NCBI GenBank assembly: GCA_963854835.1
Contig: OY978525.1
Span: 59,795,855-59,859,854, forward strand
DNA length: 64,000 bases
From: Megamerina dolium
Lineage: Eukaryota > Arthropoda > Insecta > Diptera > Megamerinidae
Reading direction: 5' to 3'
The notes under the pieces are model-generated. The model was not told the DNA's origin. It made no database searches and was given only the letters and a program-made list of their open reading frames with translations. Positions 42,380-52,258 of this stretch are shown here, piece by piece. Position 1 is the stretch's first letter. Every line of letters starts with the position of its first letter. The position numbers were made by a program, and so were the translations under genes.

Positions 42380-44149
42380 TGTGAGGAGATAGAGATGTGT
42401 ACCGACAAGAATGAGACTCGAAAATTCTTTGAAAAGATCAAGCGCCTGAGTGGAGGTTTAAATCCCGGAGCCTCTTCTTGTCGTGATGGAAATGGGAATC
42501 TGGTTACGGATGTCCAGAGTGTACTGAGCCTATGGAGGGAACACTTCTGCACGTTACTGAATGGCGATGCTGCGAACAATTCCGCCAGTGGAGGAGAATG
42601 CCCGATAACCCCAATTACAGATGATGGTGTTGATGTTTCACCACCCGACTATGACGAGGTTGAAACGGCCATTTTAAGGCTGAAGAACAACAAAGCTGCA
42701 GGTGCTGATGGCCTGCCTGCCGAGTTGTTTAAGACCGGAGGCGATGAGCTGCTCACCCGCATGCACCAGCTCATAAGCAGAATATGGTCGGATGAAAGCA
42801 TGCCTGATGATTAAAGGCTCAGTGTTCTCTGTCCTGTACATAAAAAAGGAGACCCCACAATTTGCGCCAACTACCGTGGAATAAGTCTCCTGAGCATCGC
42901 GTACAAGGTTCTATCGAGCGTACTGTGTGAAAGGTTGAAGCCTATGCTCAGCAACCTGATTGGACCTTATCAGTGTGGCTTCAGACCTGGTAAATCCACC
43001 ATCGACCAGATTTTCACACTGCGCCAAATCCTGGAGAAGACCCAAGAAAAACAGATCGACACACACCACTAATTTGCTGATTATAAAGCCGCTTTCGACA
43101 GTCCGGTAAGGGATTACCTCTATGCAACAATGTCTGAGTTCGGTATTCCTGCAAAGCTCATTCGACTTTGTAGGATGACACTGCATAACTCCCGTTGTGC
43201 AGTGAAAATTGGGAAGGACCTCTCCGCACCGTTTAATACCGGACGGGGTTTCAGACAAGGTGATTCGTTATCGTGCGACTTCTTCAATCTTATTATGGAG
43301 AAAATAATACGAGCTGCTGATCTACGGCATAATGGCACTATCTTCAACAAAAGTGTCATGCTGTTAGCGTATGCCACCGATATTGACATAATCGGCATGA
43401 ACACGCGAGCAGTCAGTGCAGCATTCTCAGAGTTGGAAAGAGAGTCGCTTCGGATGGGTCTCACGGTGAACGAGGGCAAGACGAAGTATCTAGTGTCAAC
43501 AAACAAAGAGTCCCGGCGTCTTGGATAGCACGTCACTGTTGACAACTACGCTTTTGAAGTAGTAAGAGACTTTGTCTATCTTGGAACCAGCATTAACAGC
43601 AGTAATGACGTCAGCTTGGAGATCATGCGTAGGATAACTCTTGCTAACAGGTGTTACTTTGGGCTGAGTAAGCAATTGAGAAGTCGAGCCCACTCTCGAA
43701 GAACGAAAACTACACTCTACAAGTCTCTCATCATGCCTGTCCTAACATATGGCGCTGAATCCTGGACAATTTCCACCTCGGATGAGCGAATGCTTGGAGT
43801 TTTCGAGAGAAAAGTCCTACGCAAGATCTTTGGACCTATTTGCGTTGGTGGCGAGTACCGAATAAGGTACAACCATGAGCTGTACGAGCTGTATGCCGAT
43901 ATTGACATAGTAAAGCGTATCAAAATCCAGCGGCTGCGCTGGCTAGGTCATGTCGAGCGAATGGAAAAACACGCTCCAGCTAAGAAGGTGTTATATTCGG
44001 AACCCACTGGAGGACGACGCAAAAGAGGAAGACCAAACCTCCGGTGGAAAGACCAAGTACTGGAGAACCTGACGGCGCTTGGATTTTCTAACTGGCGCCA
44101 GCTAGCGAAGAACAGAGATGGCTGGCGAAGCATGTTATTTTCGGCCTAA
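42380..44149 (+). pseudogene. RTE copy B: RT and C-terminal domain
   Basis: The frame opens within the endonuclease-RT linker (CTDKNETRKFFEKIKRLSGG, then LKNNKAAGADGLPAELFKTG). A shift near 42812 leads to NYRGISLLSIAYKVLSS and YQCGFRPGKSTIDQIF. A stop at about 43071 interrupts FADYKAAFD. The long frame 43130-43528 has GFRQGDSLSCDFFNLIMEKI and LLAYATDIDIIGMN, where the catalytic pair YADD has become YATD. After a stop (43526) the tail RLRWLGHVERMEKHAP and GRRKRGRPNLRWKDQVLEN to NRDGWRSMLFSA (44149) is whole. Two stops, one shift and the Asp-to-Thr change inactivate it. Confidence 0.85.
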
Positions 44150-44195
44150 ATTGATATTCGGTTGTTATGGCCACATAAGTAAGTAAGTAAGTAAG
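42380..44195 (+). mobile_element. RTE-like non-LTR retrotransposon, copy B, 15-bp target duplication
   Basis: A 5'-truncated copy on the plus strand. The left duplication is 42365-42379 (TATGTGTTAGTGGAG), the right 44196-44210. It ends with GTAAGTAAGTAAGTAAG. SAP-gypsy copy 3 (53009-53045) shows the empty site with one copy of the 15-mer (one change). Confidence 0.95.
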
Positions 44196-44210
44196 TATGT
44201 GTTAGTGGAG

Positions 44211-45562
44211 CGATCGCTGTCCACCTTATTCTCCTTCTTTTGTCTTCCTGGAGAATTCGATCCTGATCGCTTTCGTCGTAGACGGCAGTCAGCCGCCATG
44301 TGTCCTAGTTTGTCGCAAATGAAGCACTTACCAGTAAATTTGATTTCGCGTCGACCTGTTGTGCTTCCTTCAGGCTTTACTAGTGACTTAACCGCCTGCC
44401 TCTAGTTGGCGTACACGTGGCACTGGTCGACACATTAAACTGGCGGCTTCATACGTCAAGGCACTACTGACTGTTTCGGCATATGTATTCCTTGGTGACA
44501 TGACTAGGGCACGCTTTGTCTCTCCATCACGTATGCCATCTATGAATGCCTCTATTTTTATTTTTTCGACGAACTCTTCTGAATTACCGGAGAACGCTAG
44601 ATGACATAAGCGCTCAATATCGGAAGCGAATTCCTGAATGCTCTCGTTACTCCGTTGCACACGCGATCTTAACTCCACTAGATGTAATTGACCCTTGTAT
44701 TCATTTCCATATTTCCGCTGGAGTGTGTCCATCAGTGATTGGTAACTACCACGATCTTTCTCTGGAATCATCTGTAACACTTCGGAAGCATTACCTTTTA
44801 ATGCGACTATTAAAGCAGCAGTCTTGTCGCTATCATCCCACTGATTCTTCGAAGCTGTTGTATCGAATTGAAGCTTGAAGATATTGAATGGCGTGCTTCC
44901 GTCAAATGTTGGTGGCTTTAGTTTGCTTGTGCTTGAATCTCTAATCACTGATGTGGCTGGTCCATTTATTTTTAGTTGATTGAGTTCGTGCTGTAATTTC
45001 TCGAACTTATCTTCCCAGTCGTCGACATGTTCCTTCAGCTTATCATCCAACTCATCCACGTGTTCTTTCAGCTCTGTGACTTTGTCATTAATAGCTCCGG
45101 AAATTTCCTGAAATCTAAGCTCAATTCCTTTTTGTAGATTTTCGATGACGTGCTCTTGGCGAACCGAATGTTCTTGAAGCTTGGAGTCAATTGTTTTCTG
45201 GAACTCTGCCATAGCGTTTTCTTGACGTACCGAATGTTCTCAAACTTGAAGTCAATGCGAGACGCATTTTCTTGTAACTTCGCATTAATTCCTTGCAGTT
45301 GCTGCTGCTGTTGTTGCATCATGGATTTCATGAGTTCCATTAGTTGACCACTCGAATCTACCTTGCTCTCTTCCTCGGCGTGCACCACTGCATGTATCTC
45401 GGCTTCCTCAAAGAACTCATGTTCTTCTACATTAATTCCCTTAGCCTCCATGGCTTTCCTCAGCCTCACCAGTAGTTCCGCCTTTGCACCTGATGACGAT
45501 AGATTCATCTCTACCAACAGCTTTTTAAGCTGGTCCACTTTTAGTTGGTCAATTTTCACCAT
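44211..45562 (-). pseudogene. SAP-gypsy copy 2 gag
   Basis: The ATG at 45562 follows the primer site. VDQLKKLLVEMNLSSSGAKA, then ELLVRLRKAMEAKG is the SAP-like motif near the N-terminus. A poly-Gln run and NAKLQENASRIDFKFEN follow, then a shift near 45220. The frame from 45212 reads AEFQKTIDSKLQEHSVRQEH and a long coiled coil (ITELKEHVDELDDKLKEHVD-like), then capsid (PPTFDGSTPFNIFKLQFDTT, ASDIERLCHLAFSGNSEEFV) to RQLEAGG (44388). Beyond it KCFICDKLGHMAADCRLRRK (44330-44270) is a CCHC zinc knuckle. RTE copy B cuts the linker at 44211. One frameshift and one stop separate the parts. This is the fullest view of this Gag. Confidence 0.85.
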
Positions 45563-45572
45563 CTTTACAGAA

Positions 45573-45589
45573 TCCCACTTCTGACACCA
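45573..45589 (-). promoter_or_regulatory. Primer-binding site of SAP-gypsy copy 2
   Basis: The minus strand reads TGGTGTCAGAAGTGGGA two bases after the LTR, as in copy 1. Confidence 0.75.
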
Positions 45590-45591
45590 AT

Positions 45592-45953
45592 TGTTACGTT
45601 TTTATTCTGTGTGCGTTTAATTCTATTTGAATTACCTTGTTCGATCACTGGATTCTGTTAATAATAACTGCAACACTTATTTTATACTATTTACAATCAA
45701 CCCTGTTTATAATCAACTATTTACAATAACACTTTGCCTCTGTATAGATGTTTGCGCAGTCACGTTCGGAATTCGATTGATTGTCAATTCTGTTGGCAAC
45801 ACCCCAGAATCTTCCTTTATCGAGATTCTTCTCTTCCTTTCTCGTTGGCTTGTTCTGGTTATCGCTTATTTCTTTTTGTTGACATTCGTTTCGATGCTGC
45901 CAATAGAGTCAGTCACAATAGTGATGAGTAATCAACTATCGATACTCGTTACA
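45592..45953 (-). repeat. SAP-gypsy copy 2, 5' LTR (internally shortened)
   Basis: 362 bp, plus-strand start TGTTACGTTTTTATTCTG and end ATACTCGTTACA. It is about 75 bp shorter than 50225-50662, through loss of segments around 45690-45790. Confidence 0.9.
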
Positions 45954-45956
45954 ATA

Positions 45957-46043
45957 TAATAAGTGTTGACTGTGAGAACGTATAAGAGACGAAATGAGTA
46001 TGTGATAAGGGTTGCCAGGTTACTGCGGCTGACGGCGGTAACA
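45957..46043 (-). repeat. BEL copy 2, 3' LTR start, cut by the SAP-gypsy insertion
   Basis: The minus strand reads TGTTACCGCCGTCAGCCGCA and continues about 80 bp to ACTTATTAT, where SAP-gypsy copy 2 inserted. The same LTR text is at 49335-49996 (interrupted) and its first 17 bp at 8418-8434. Confidence 0.75.
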
Positions 46044-46910
46044 ATTCCCTTTCCCGTAAGCGAGTCCTATGGATCTAGGTTGCTTTTGTTCTTTTCAACG
46101 ACGTCTCGTTGTTCTTTTCTGACTGATGGTGGATTTAGAATACCAAATTGTGTTTTTACCGTGACACGTCTAACTTGTCTGTCACTCGCTACCACTGTAT
46201 CGATCACTCTTCCTTGGGCCAGCAATTTCTCGGAAGATCAGGGTCGACAATTATAACGATGTCTCCCATATGGATAGCCGGCTGAGGTATAAACCACTTG
46301 CTCCGTCTGGAAATTATTGGCACGTACTCTTTTAGCCATCTTGTCCAAAACTGGTTCGCAAATTTTTGTGTCCGATGCCAATGGTGTCGCAAATTCTTTC
46401 ATCATTATTGAAAGGTTCATAGCCATCTGAAGATCCGATCATTAAATGGTTCGCTATAGCCTCATCGTCATCAAACTCCAAGGAGACGAATGTGAGTGGA
46501 CTCCGCCCATAAGTGGTGCTCCAGGAGGGTTGAGCTTCCACTTAATGCAGTCAAAAGTGCAACAAACTGATTTCTGATCAATATTTTAAACTCGTCACGT
46601 ATGACCTTCTCTGTCGCTTTGAAGTTTGTTCCATTTTCAGAAAAGACTTCTCTTGGTGTACCACGCCGAGCTATAAAATTTCGAAAGCATATTATGCAGG
46701 AACTTGTATCGAGGCTATGAGCTACTTCGACGTGAATTGCTCTAATCGTGAGGCAGGTAATCGATTTTCATGCCTGCGTCCGACGAACACATAATGTGGT
46801 CCGAAATAATCAACGATAACAAATGTAAACGGTCGTTCAAATGTTGCTAGCCGAGCAGTTGGTAACGCTGCCATTTGAGGAGGGCACGGCATCGTATAGT
46901 AATAGTGTAT
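46044..46910 (-). pseudogene. BEL copy 2: integrase core (Glu segment deleted) and C-terminus
   Basis: The minus strand repeats the 7540-8420 part of BEL copy 1. It reads YYTMPCPPQMAALPTARLAT, FVIVDYFGPHYVFVGRRHEN, EVFSENGTNF-like text, then PPGAPLMGGV joined directly to LTFVSLEFDDDEA, the same deletion of the catalytic-Glu segment as copy 1. The C-terminal module RSKWFIPQPAIHMGDIVIIV and LPRNCWPK follows, then VRRVTVKTQFGILNPPS. In place of an Asp in SDNGTNF this copy appears to have Glu (near 46640). Upstream of about 46910 the sequence changes abruptly to the segment shared with 3067-3146. Confidence 0.8.
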
Positions 46911-46990
46911 GTCAAGAATACAGATTACGCCCTGTGCTGTCATAAACGAAACAGTACGAATAGTAAGCAAATAAGAAGTGTCAATATACA
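46911..46990 (-). repeat. Copy of the 3067-3146 segment, with the empty site of the 3147-4019 element
   Basis: The reverse complement reads CTTGACATACACTATTAC, where 3138-3146 plus 4020-4028 give CTTGACATA, element, ATACACTAA. It is joined to BEL integrase at about 46905. 46991-47259 beyond it holds no recognisable coding. Confidence 0.75.
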
Positions 46991-47259
46991 AAAGGTAAAT
47001 AAAACTGTAAACGTTTATACAAAATTGTAAAATAAGCAATATTTATTAGTTTATTATGGAGAATATTAGAAGAAACAAGTAAATAAATATACCGCGAAAA
47101 TACATATGTATGTAACCTATGGATCAAAATTTATAAATAAAATCGAAATGGTTTCGTGTTTTCATTACAAGTTTTATTGCCCACATATGTATACATGCAT
47201 AAATATTAAAAAAAAAATTAAATAATTATATCAATAATTTAAAAAAGAATTAATAAATA

Positions 47260-47930
47260 CTAAGTTATTATTTTAGTGAATTTTCTTTTTTTCTTGTGAG
47301 CGGTTTCTTCAAATCCATTGTTTAGTTTTCTAATTTTGAAGAACATCCTTGCCCCGAAGAACAATTTTTTTTCCTTAATATTGCAATTAATACTAGAAGA
47401 TTGCTCTATATGTTTTTGTACAAAGTTATTTGTAATGTACAACCCATTTCCATTAATTGCGTTAAAAATATTTTCAAGGGAGTTCAATCGAACCACGAGC
47501 TTTTCGGTTTTGATAAACCACCTTCACTCAGGTGATTTACCCATGTATAACTTAAATCAGCGCCATCCTCCCAATTCGTGTCGTAATTTATGACATATAT
47601 AGCCAGCAATATTTTCTAGGCCGACATTGTCGTCAACTTCAAATCAATCTAATCTGAGCTCTGTTAATAAGTTAATTTAAACAGTTGAATATTTCCATAC
47701 AATAACCAACGATTTTTTGTTACCATTAACTGCAATTTCCGAACTTTGTTGATGCAGCAACATAGCAACGATGGGCTTATTTTCTCTTCGCTGAACCCGC
47801 TTTCCCCGAAAAGTTATACCAACAGATACTCGGCACACAGTTGGCAGAACCCCGCGCTTCAATTCAAGTATCGACGCAAAGCCTGGAAAATTAGTAACAT
47901 TTCAGAAATGCGAATGCTGTGCAAATAAAA
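47260..47930 (-). pseudogene. P-element/THAP9-type transposase, C-terminal fragment
   Basis: Minus frames from about 47640 read DDNVGLENIAGYICHKLRHE, then, shifted, LSYTWVNHLSEGGLSKPK, and shifted again, LVVRLNSLENIFNAINGNGL and LFFGARMFFKIRKLNN. The ordered 'agYi..Kl ... W...ls.GGL..P ... F.RtR...RiR.LN' pattern is that of the C-terminal part of P/THAP9-like transposases. The piece 47862-47677 upstream (RGVLPTVCRVSVGITFRGKR) has no clear match but is probably the same gene. At least two frame changes are present. No terminal repeats are seen. The THAP remnant at 29299 belongs to the same broad superfamily. Confidence 0.55.
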
Positions 47931-48254
47931 TAAATATATTTTACCCATTTCATATAGCTTGAGGTTTATAAAATCGTAATTAATGAAATGGTCCTTGCAA
48001 ATCACACTATTTTTGTGGTTGAAAGGACTTAATCGCCAGAAGAAAATAATCCACTTTTTTCCGAAATGATAAAATAGTTCTTTAATAACGATTTGTCGGA
48101 ATTATCGTTATGGCAACTTGCCACTGCTCACTTCATTTATAAAAATCACCTTTTTTTCAATCAAAATTGTTTTAAGTAACCGCGTACTATACAAATGCAA
48201 GAATTATAATTATAAAAATTATTTGCCCTTTTCGGTTAATTTCCTTTTCGTTTA
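47931..48254. other. Non-coding stretch with no recognised element
   Basis: AT-rich, no coding seen. It may be the 5' part of the P/THAP-like remnant. Confidence 0.3.
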
Positions 48255-49334
48255 TGACGTCAGCATAAGAACAGCCTATTGTCAAACTCAAACCAAAAAA
48301 GATAACTGTTCATGTATATAAGCTGCACTCTTTTGCATGCGAGTTGCAAAAGAGCACTGACTTATTTGCCGAACTGCATGCAAAGCAACAACAAAAATAA
48401 GCAATGCCGTCTATTTTAACCGAGTTCAATTGAAGTTGCTTATATATTAATCGACCTGAGTTATAGTGTTGGAAAGTAAAAAAACATCACTATTGTGAAT
48501 ATACTACTGGAATGTCCTTGGGAAATTTCAACAACACGTAAAATTATTGTAAATATAAACAAAACTAAGCAAAATAAAGTAAGTGCAAATGAACATTTAT
48601 TTTAAATAAACGAATATATTTACCACAAATTCCGCAGAATTGTTTCTTTTTTGTTTTTATTTCGTTTATAAATTTCACGAACAATCATATATACCACCAG
48701 CATTGCTAAGTAACTAAAGGGAAATTATATTCAAATAAAAAGGAAGTTATATGTGAGTTAATGTTCTTTTGCAACTCACTTATAGCCTAGACAGACGGCA
48801 GCCTAATTCCGGATTATCGGCGCACTTAATCCGAATAAAATAATAACCTGACAGACGGCAGTATTGGAGATTAACTAAACGACTGATTGCTGTTTTATTA
48901 GGTCAGCTCACTTACATTACTATCACTATCAATTTCTGTCATCTGTCACTCTCGATATGAGAAAATCTACAAGAAGTACGTGAACTGAAAACTATCAGAA
49001 ACTTGTAAATTGTCATTCACTGTTCGTAATTGACAGCGGGATTTATTTGCTCGCCAACGCTTTTCATGTTGAAAACTGTTAACAATTGTTGAAAATTTTT
49101 TATAAGCGAACACGCCTAATATTTTATAAAATGGATCGAGAAAAATTCACAATAGACTATTTTCAGCAGTGTTGCCATCGCAAATTGCCCTAATCCTCTT
49201 TTATTTTGAGAATGAACTCATAGAGTTTATGCGGATTAGCTGCAGTTAATGCCCGAGTTAATTCGAATTAACTCGGTAATCCGGAATTAGGCTGCCGTCT
49301 GTCTAGGCTATTACAAAAGAATGCAACTATAATA
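48255..49334. repeat. Repeat family A, copy 1, interrupted by a Harbinger MITE
   Basis: 48320-48780 plus 49314-49334 matches 58255-58690. Near-terminal inverted repeats contain GCGAGTTGCAAAAGA and its reverse (TCTTTTGCAACTCAC). A TATATAAG motif (48315-48322) precedes the left repeat. It may be a MITE or an LTR. The class is unresolved. Confidence 0.65.
48783..49310. mobile_element. PIF/Harbinger-type MITE, copy 2, with TTA duplication
   Basis: 528 bp, ends TAGCCTAGACAGACGGCAGC and its reverse, flanked by TTA (48780-48782, 49311-49313). The empty site is present in repeat A copy 2 (GCAACTCGCTTACAAAAGA, about 58654-58672). About 90% similar to copy 1 at 4029-4557 by eye. Confidence 0.95.
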
Positions 49335-49356
49335 AGCGTTGAATGTGAGAACGTAT

Positions 49357-49930
49357 GTGCCTGTTTACATTAGATTTCCTATGAACGATATATCCATTAA
49401 CGCTGTGTTCACATTAGTGCAATTGCGCCGGTTTTATTTCAAATAAAATGCTACAGTGGAATTGGAATTTTGGAATAAAGTAGGGCTGTGCAATTAATCG
49501 TTTGTTCAGAAATATTGATTAATCAAAGTATTCCATTAATCAAATATGAAATTAATCGAATTATCATGATTTTATTTATTCAAAATAGAAATTATTCTAA
49601 AAAAATTTTCAAAATATTGATAATATTTCAAATATTGCGATTAATCGAATAATTTCAATTTTGATAAATCATAATTTTGATCAAGCGAATTGATTTGTCG
49701 AATAATTTGATTAATCAGACTTTTTGAACAAACAATTAATCGCACAACCCTAATATAGAACGTTTCTGATTGATGTTATCGCTTCAACGTTTAAAAATTT
49801 GTGAGCATAGTTGTCATAATCGGAACACTTTGGACATAGAAAAAAAAACTTCCATCACTTTCTTACTGCCTACTTTTCTACCTATCTCGCTCGCACAGTT
49901 GCGTCTGGGCAAGCCAATGTGAACAGGCAC
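49357..49930. mobile_element. MITE B (574 bp) in the BEL LTR, TAT flanks
   Basis: The left end GTGCCTGTTTACATTAG and the reverse of the right end GTGCCTGTTCACATTGG match at 15 of 17. TAT flanks both sides (49354-49356, 49931-49933). The uninterrupted LTR reads GAACGTATAAGAGACG at 45976-45991. The superfamily is uncertain. A nested element lies at 49481-49752. Confidence 0.8.
49481..49752. mobile_element. hAT-like MITE (272 bp) nested in MITE B
   Basis: The ends TAGGGCTGTGCAATTAATCG and the reversed right end TAGGGTTGTGCGATTAATTG are inverted repeats of about 30 bp. The interior is rich in ATTAATCAA. The end sequence resembles hAT MITEs, but no clean 8-bp duplication is visible. Confidence 0.7.
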
Positions 49931-49996
49931 TATGAGAGACGAAATGAGTATGTGATAAAGATTGCCAGGTTACTGCAGCTGACGGCGGTAACAGTG

Positions 49997-50224
49997 GCAC
50001 TCATGCGATCATAAAACCATATAAACCGTATAATTTACATGGATTATCATCAACAACAAAATAAAAATGTCGAAAATTAGAATTGGTTAAAATACAAATT
50101 AATGATTGGGTTGTTTGAAAAAAAATAATTATCCTTAATATAAATTAAATATCTTTACCTATGATTTAAGGAATTACAGAAGAAAAGCATGTACAACAGA
50201 GTTGCATTTAAAACCGGTATATAT
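49997..50224. other. Non-coding, no recognised element
   Basis: AT-rich flank between the BEL LTR piece and SAP-gypsy copy 3. It ends with ATAT at 50221-50224. Confidence 0.3.
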
Positions 50225-50662
50225 TGTTACGTTTTTATTCTGTGAACGTTTAATTCTATTTGAATTACCTTGTTCGATCACTGGATTCTGTTAATGATAA
50301 CTGTAACACTTATTTTATACAACTATATACAGCAACAATTTATTTAATAAACTCTATTTACAATCAACTCTGTTTATAATCAACTATTTACAATAACACT
50401 TTAATGTACTAGCAACTTTTGCCTCTGTATAGATGTTTGCGCAGTCACGTTCGGAATTCGATTGATTCTCACTTCCCAACACTGGCTCTATTTATACTCT
50501 GTTGGCAACACCCCAGAATTTTCCTTTATCGAGATTCTTCTCTTCCTTTCTCGTTGACTTGTTCTGGTTATCGTTTATTTCGTTTTGTTGACATTCGTTT
50601 CGATGCTGCCAATAGTGTCAGTCACAATAGTGATGAGTAACCAACTATCTATACTCGTTACA
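50225..50662 (-). repeat. SAP-gypsy copy 3, 3' LTR
   Basis: 438 bp, plus-strand start TGTTACGTTTTTATTCTG and end TATACTCGTTACA. ATAT lies just outside (50221-50224). The full-length form of this LTR. Confidence 0.95.
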
Positions 50663-50677
50663 CTGCCCTCCTCTTAG
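50663..50677 (-). promoter_or_regulatory. SAP-gypsy copy 3 polypurine tract
   Basis: On the minus strand AAGAGGAGGGCAG abuts the 3' LTR start TGTAACGAG. Confidence 0.75.
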
Positions 50678-50699
50678 CCTTGTTCGTCCGGACAAGTTT

Positions 50700-51504
50700 T
50701 TATACTTCCCCTCGATATGGCGCAAGTCGCTCCAAGTGCACTACTTTAAATTTTGCTCTTTTATTCCAGGCACGTTGAATACGATACACTACGTCATTTA
50801 TCTTTGTTATAATCTCATATGGTCCTTCTCAATGAGTCTGTAGTTTAGAGGACAGGCCTTTCTTTCGTTTTGGATTATGATGCATTACAAGCTCTCCTTC
50901 ATAGAACCCTTTTGAATTTGCTTTCAAGTCATACCTGGCCTTCATCGGTTATCATCTGCGACCGCTCTCTGATGAACTGATGTACTTCATCCAACTTTTC
51001 CCGCTTTTCGCTAGTATAGTTACCTTCGGCTGATCTCGTTGGTGTTGCGACTCCGAATTTTAAATCAGCTGGCATCAATGTTGCCGTGATGTTCGTGATG
51101 TTCGATGGTAAAATCATAACTCTGCAGCCTTTCAATCCAGCGCGCAAATGTCCTTCTGGGTTTTTAAATTGTAATAACCACCTTAGCGCTGAGTGGTCAG
51201 TTCGTAGATAAAATGACTGACCGTACAAGTATTTATGGAAATACTTTACACATTCCAGTATTGCGAGCAACTCTCTTCGAGTAACATAGTAAAGTCTTTC
51301 TGGCTTCGACAGGATTTTACTGTAGTATGCTATTACTTTTTCTTGCCCATCCATAATCTGAGAGAGCACACCACCTACTCCATAGCCACTCGCATCCGTG
51401 TCCAACACAAACTTTTGTCCAGGTACTGGATACGCTAATACTGGTGCTAAACAGAGTCTTTCTTTCAGCTGTTCGAATGCTTTCTGTTGTTCCTCGCCCC
51501 ACAC
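50700..51504 (-). pseudogene. SAP-gypsy copy 3: RNase H fused to integrase C-terminus
   Basis: The frame 51504-50929 reads MWGEEQQKAFEQLKERLCLA, LDTDASGYGVGGVLSQIMDG, VTRRELLAILECVKYF and LRTDHSALRWLL. After a one-base loss near 51155 it gives the fused end FTIEHHEHHGN joined to LMPADLKFGVATPT and EKLDEVHQFIRERSQMITDE. The junction DNA is the same as in copy 2 over at least 60 bases, including the frame error before MKARYDLKANSKGFYEGEL. The integrase GPY/F module region is present to about 50750. RNase H residues are kept. Integrase catalytic domains are wholly absent. Confidence 0.85.
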
Positions 51505-52258
51505 AAATGGTATGTTCTTCTTGTTAGCTCATGCAGACTGCTGGCGATGTTTGCAAATCCAGGAACAAATCGTCTATAGTAGATGCATAAGCCTAGGAAG
51601 CTTCTTAACTCGTGAAGATTCGACGGAATAGGCCATTCTTGTACGGCTGCTACTTTCTCCTCGTCGGTATGTACCCCTTCTGTTGTTACTTTATGACCAA
51701 GATATTTAACTTCTCGCCTGAAGAGTGAACACTTTTTCATATTCAGTTTAAGCCCAGCTGATTGTATACGCTCAAATACTTCTTTCAACATTTCCAAGTG
51801 TTCGTTAAAATCTTTCCCCATCACGATAATATCATCGATGTACAACAAGCACGTTTTCCAGTGTAGTCCTCTGAGTACACGCTCCACCAAACGTTCGAAA
51901 GTACCTGGCGCATTACATAAGCCAAATGGCATCACTGTAAATTGCCATAGAGCATCGCCAATACTGAAAGCTGTTTTCTCCTTCTCCTCACCAAGTTCCA
52001 CTTGCCAGTAACCACAGATCGAGTTGAAAACCATTTCACACCAGATAGTGTGTCCAGAGTGTCATCGATTCTTGGCAGTGGATAGTTATCTTTTTTAGTG
52101 ATATGGTTTAGTTTTTTGTAATCCACACAGAATCGAGCACTTCTATCTTTCTTCCTTACCAGGACAACTGGTGAACTCAAAGGACTCGCTGATGGTTCAA
52201 TAACTTCTTGTTTCTGCACATCGGTAATCAGTTTAATGGCTTCATCTCCTTTGACCAA
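51465..52258 (-). pseudogene. SAP-gypsy copy 3: reverse transcriptase
   Basis: The first frame (52258-51932) has SASPLSSPVVLVRKKDRSAR, FCVDYKKLNHITKKDNYPLP and RIDDTLDTLSGVKWFST. A small deletion where STLDLQSGY should be changes frame. The second (52034-51465) has CGYWQVELGEEKEKTAF, LWQFTVMPFGLCNAPGTFER and CLLYIDDIIVMGKDFNEHLE with the catalytic YIDD, then KCSLFRREVKYLGHKVTTEG and FLGLCIYYRRFVPGFANIAS. The first catalytic Asp (in STLDL) is lost with the deletion. It is the window's only view of an intact YIDD block in this family. Confidence 0.85.

Larger units (their letters stand above)
32290..45953 (-). mobile_element. SAP-gypsy copy 2, split by a 412-like element and RTE copy B
   Basis: The minus-strand pieces are 45953-44211 (LTR, primer site, gag), 42379-40672 (protease, RT) and 33132-32290 (RNase H, fused to integrase C-terminus). 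The 3' LTR is missing. RTE copy B (42380-44195) and the 412-like element (33133-40671) are later insertions. ATAT follows the LTR at 45954-45957. Confidence 0.9.
49335..49996 (-). repeat. BEL LTR fragment, interrupted by a MITE
   Basis: 49335-49356 and 49931-49996 together match 45960-46043 (GAACGTAT, then GAGACGAAATGAGTATGTGA, ending GACGGCGGTAACA). It could be the 5' LTR of BEL copy 2, since orientation and order fit. Confidence 0.65.

Noticed and set aside
49481..49752. A firm hAT assignment for the 272-bp MITE
   Set aside because: The ends resemble hAT, but the 8-bp flanks (GAATAAAG, ATATAGAA) do not match.
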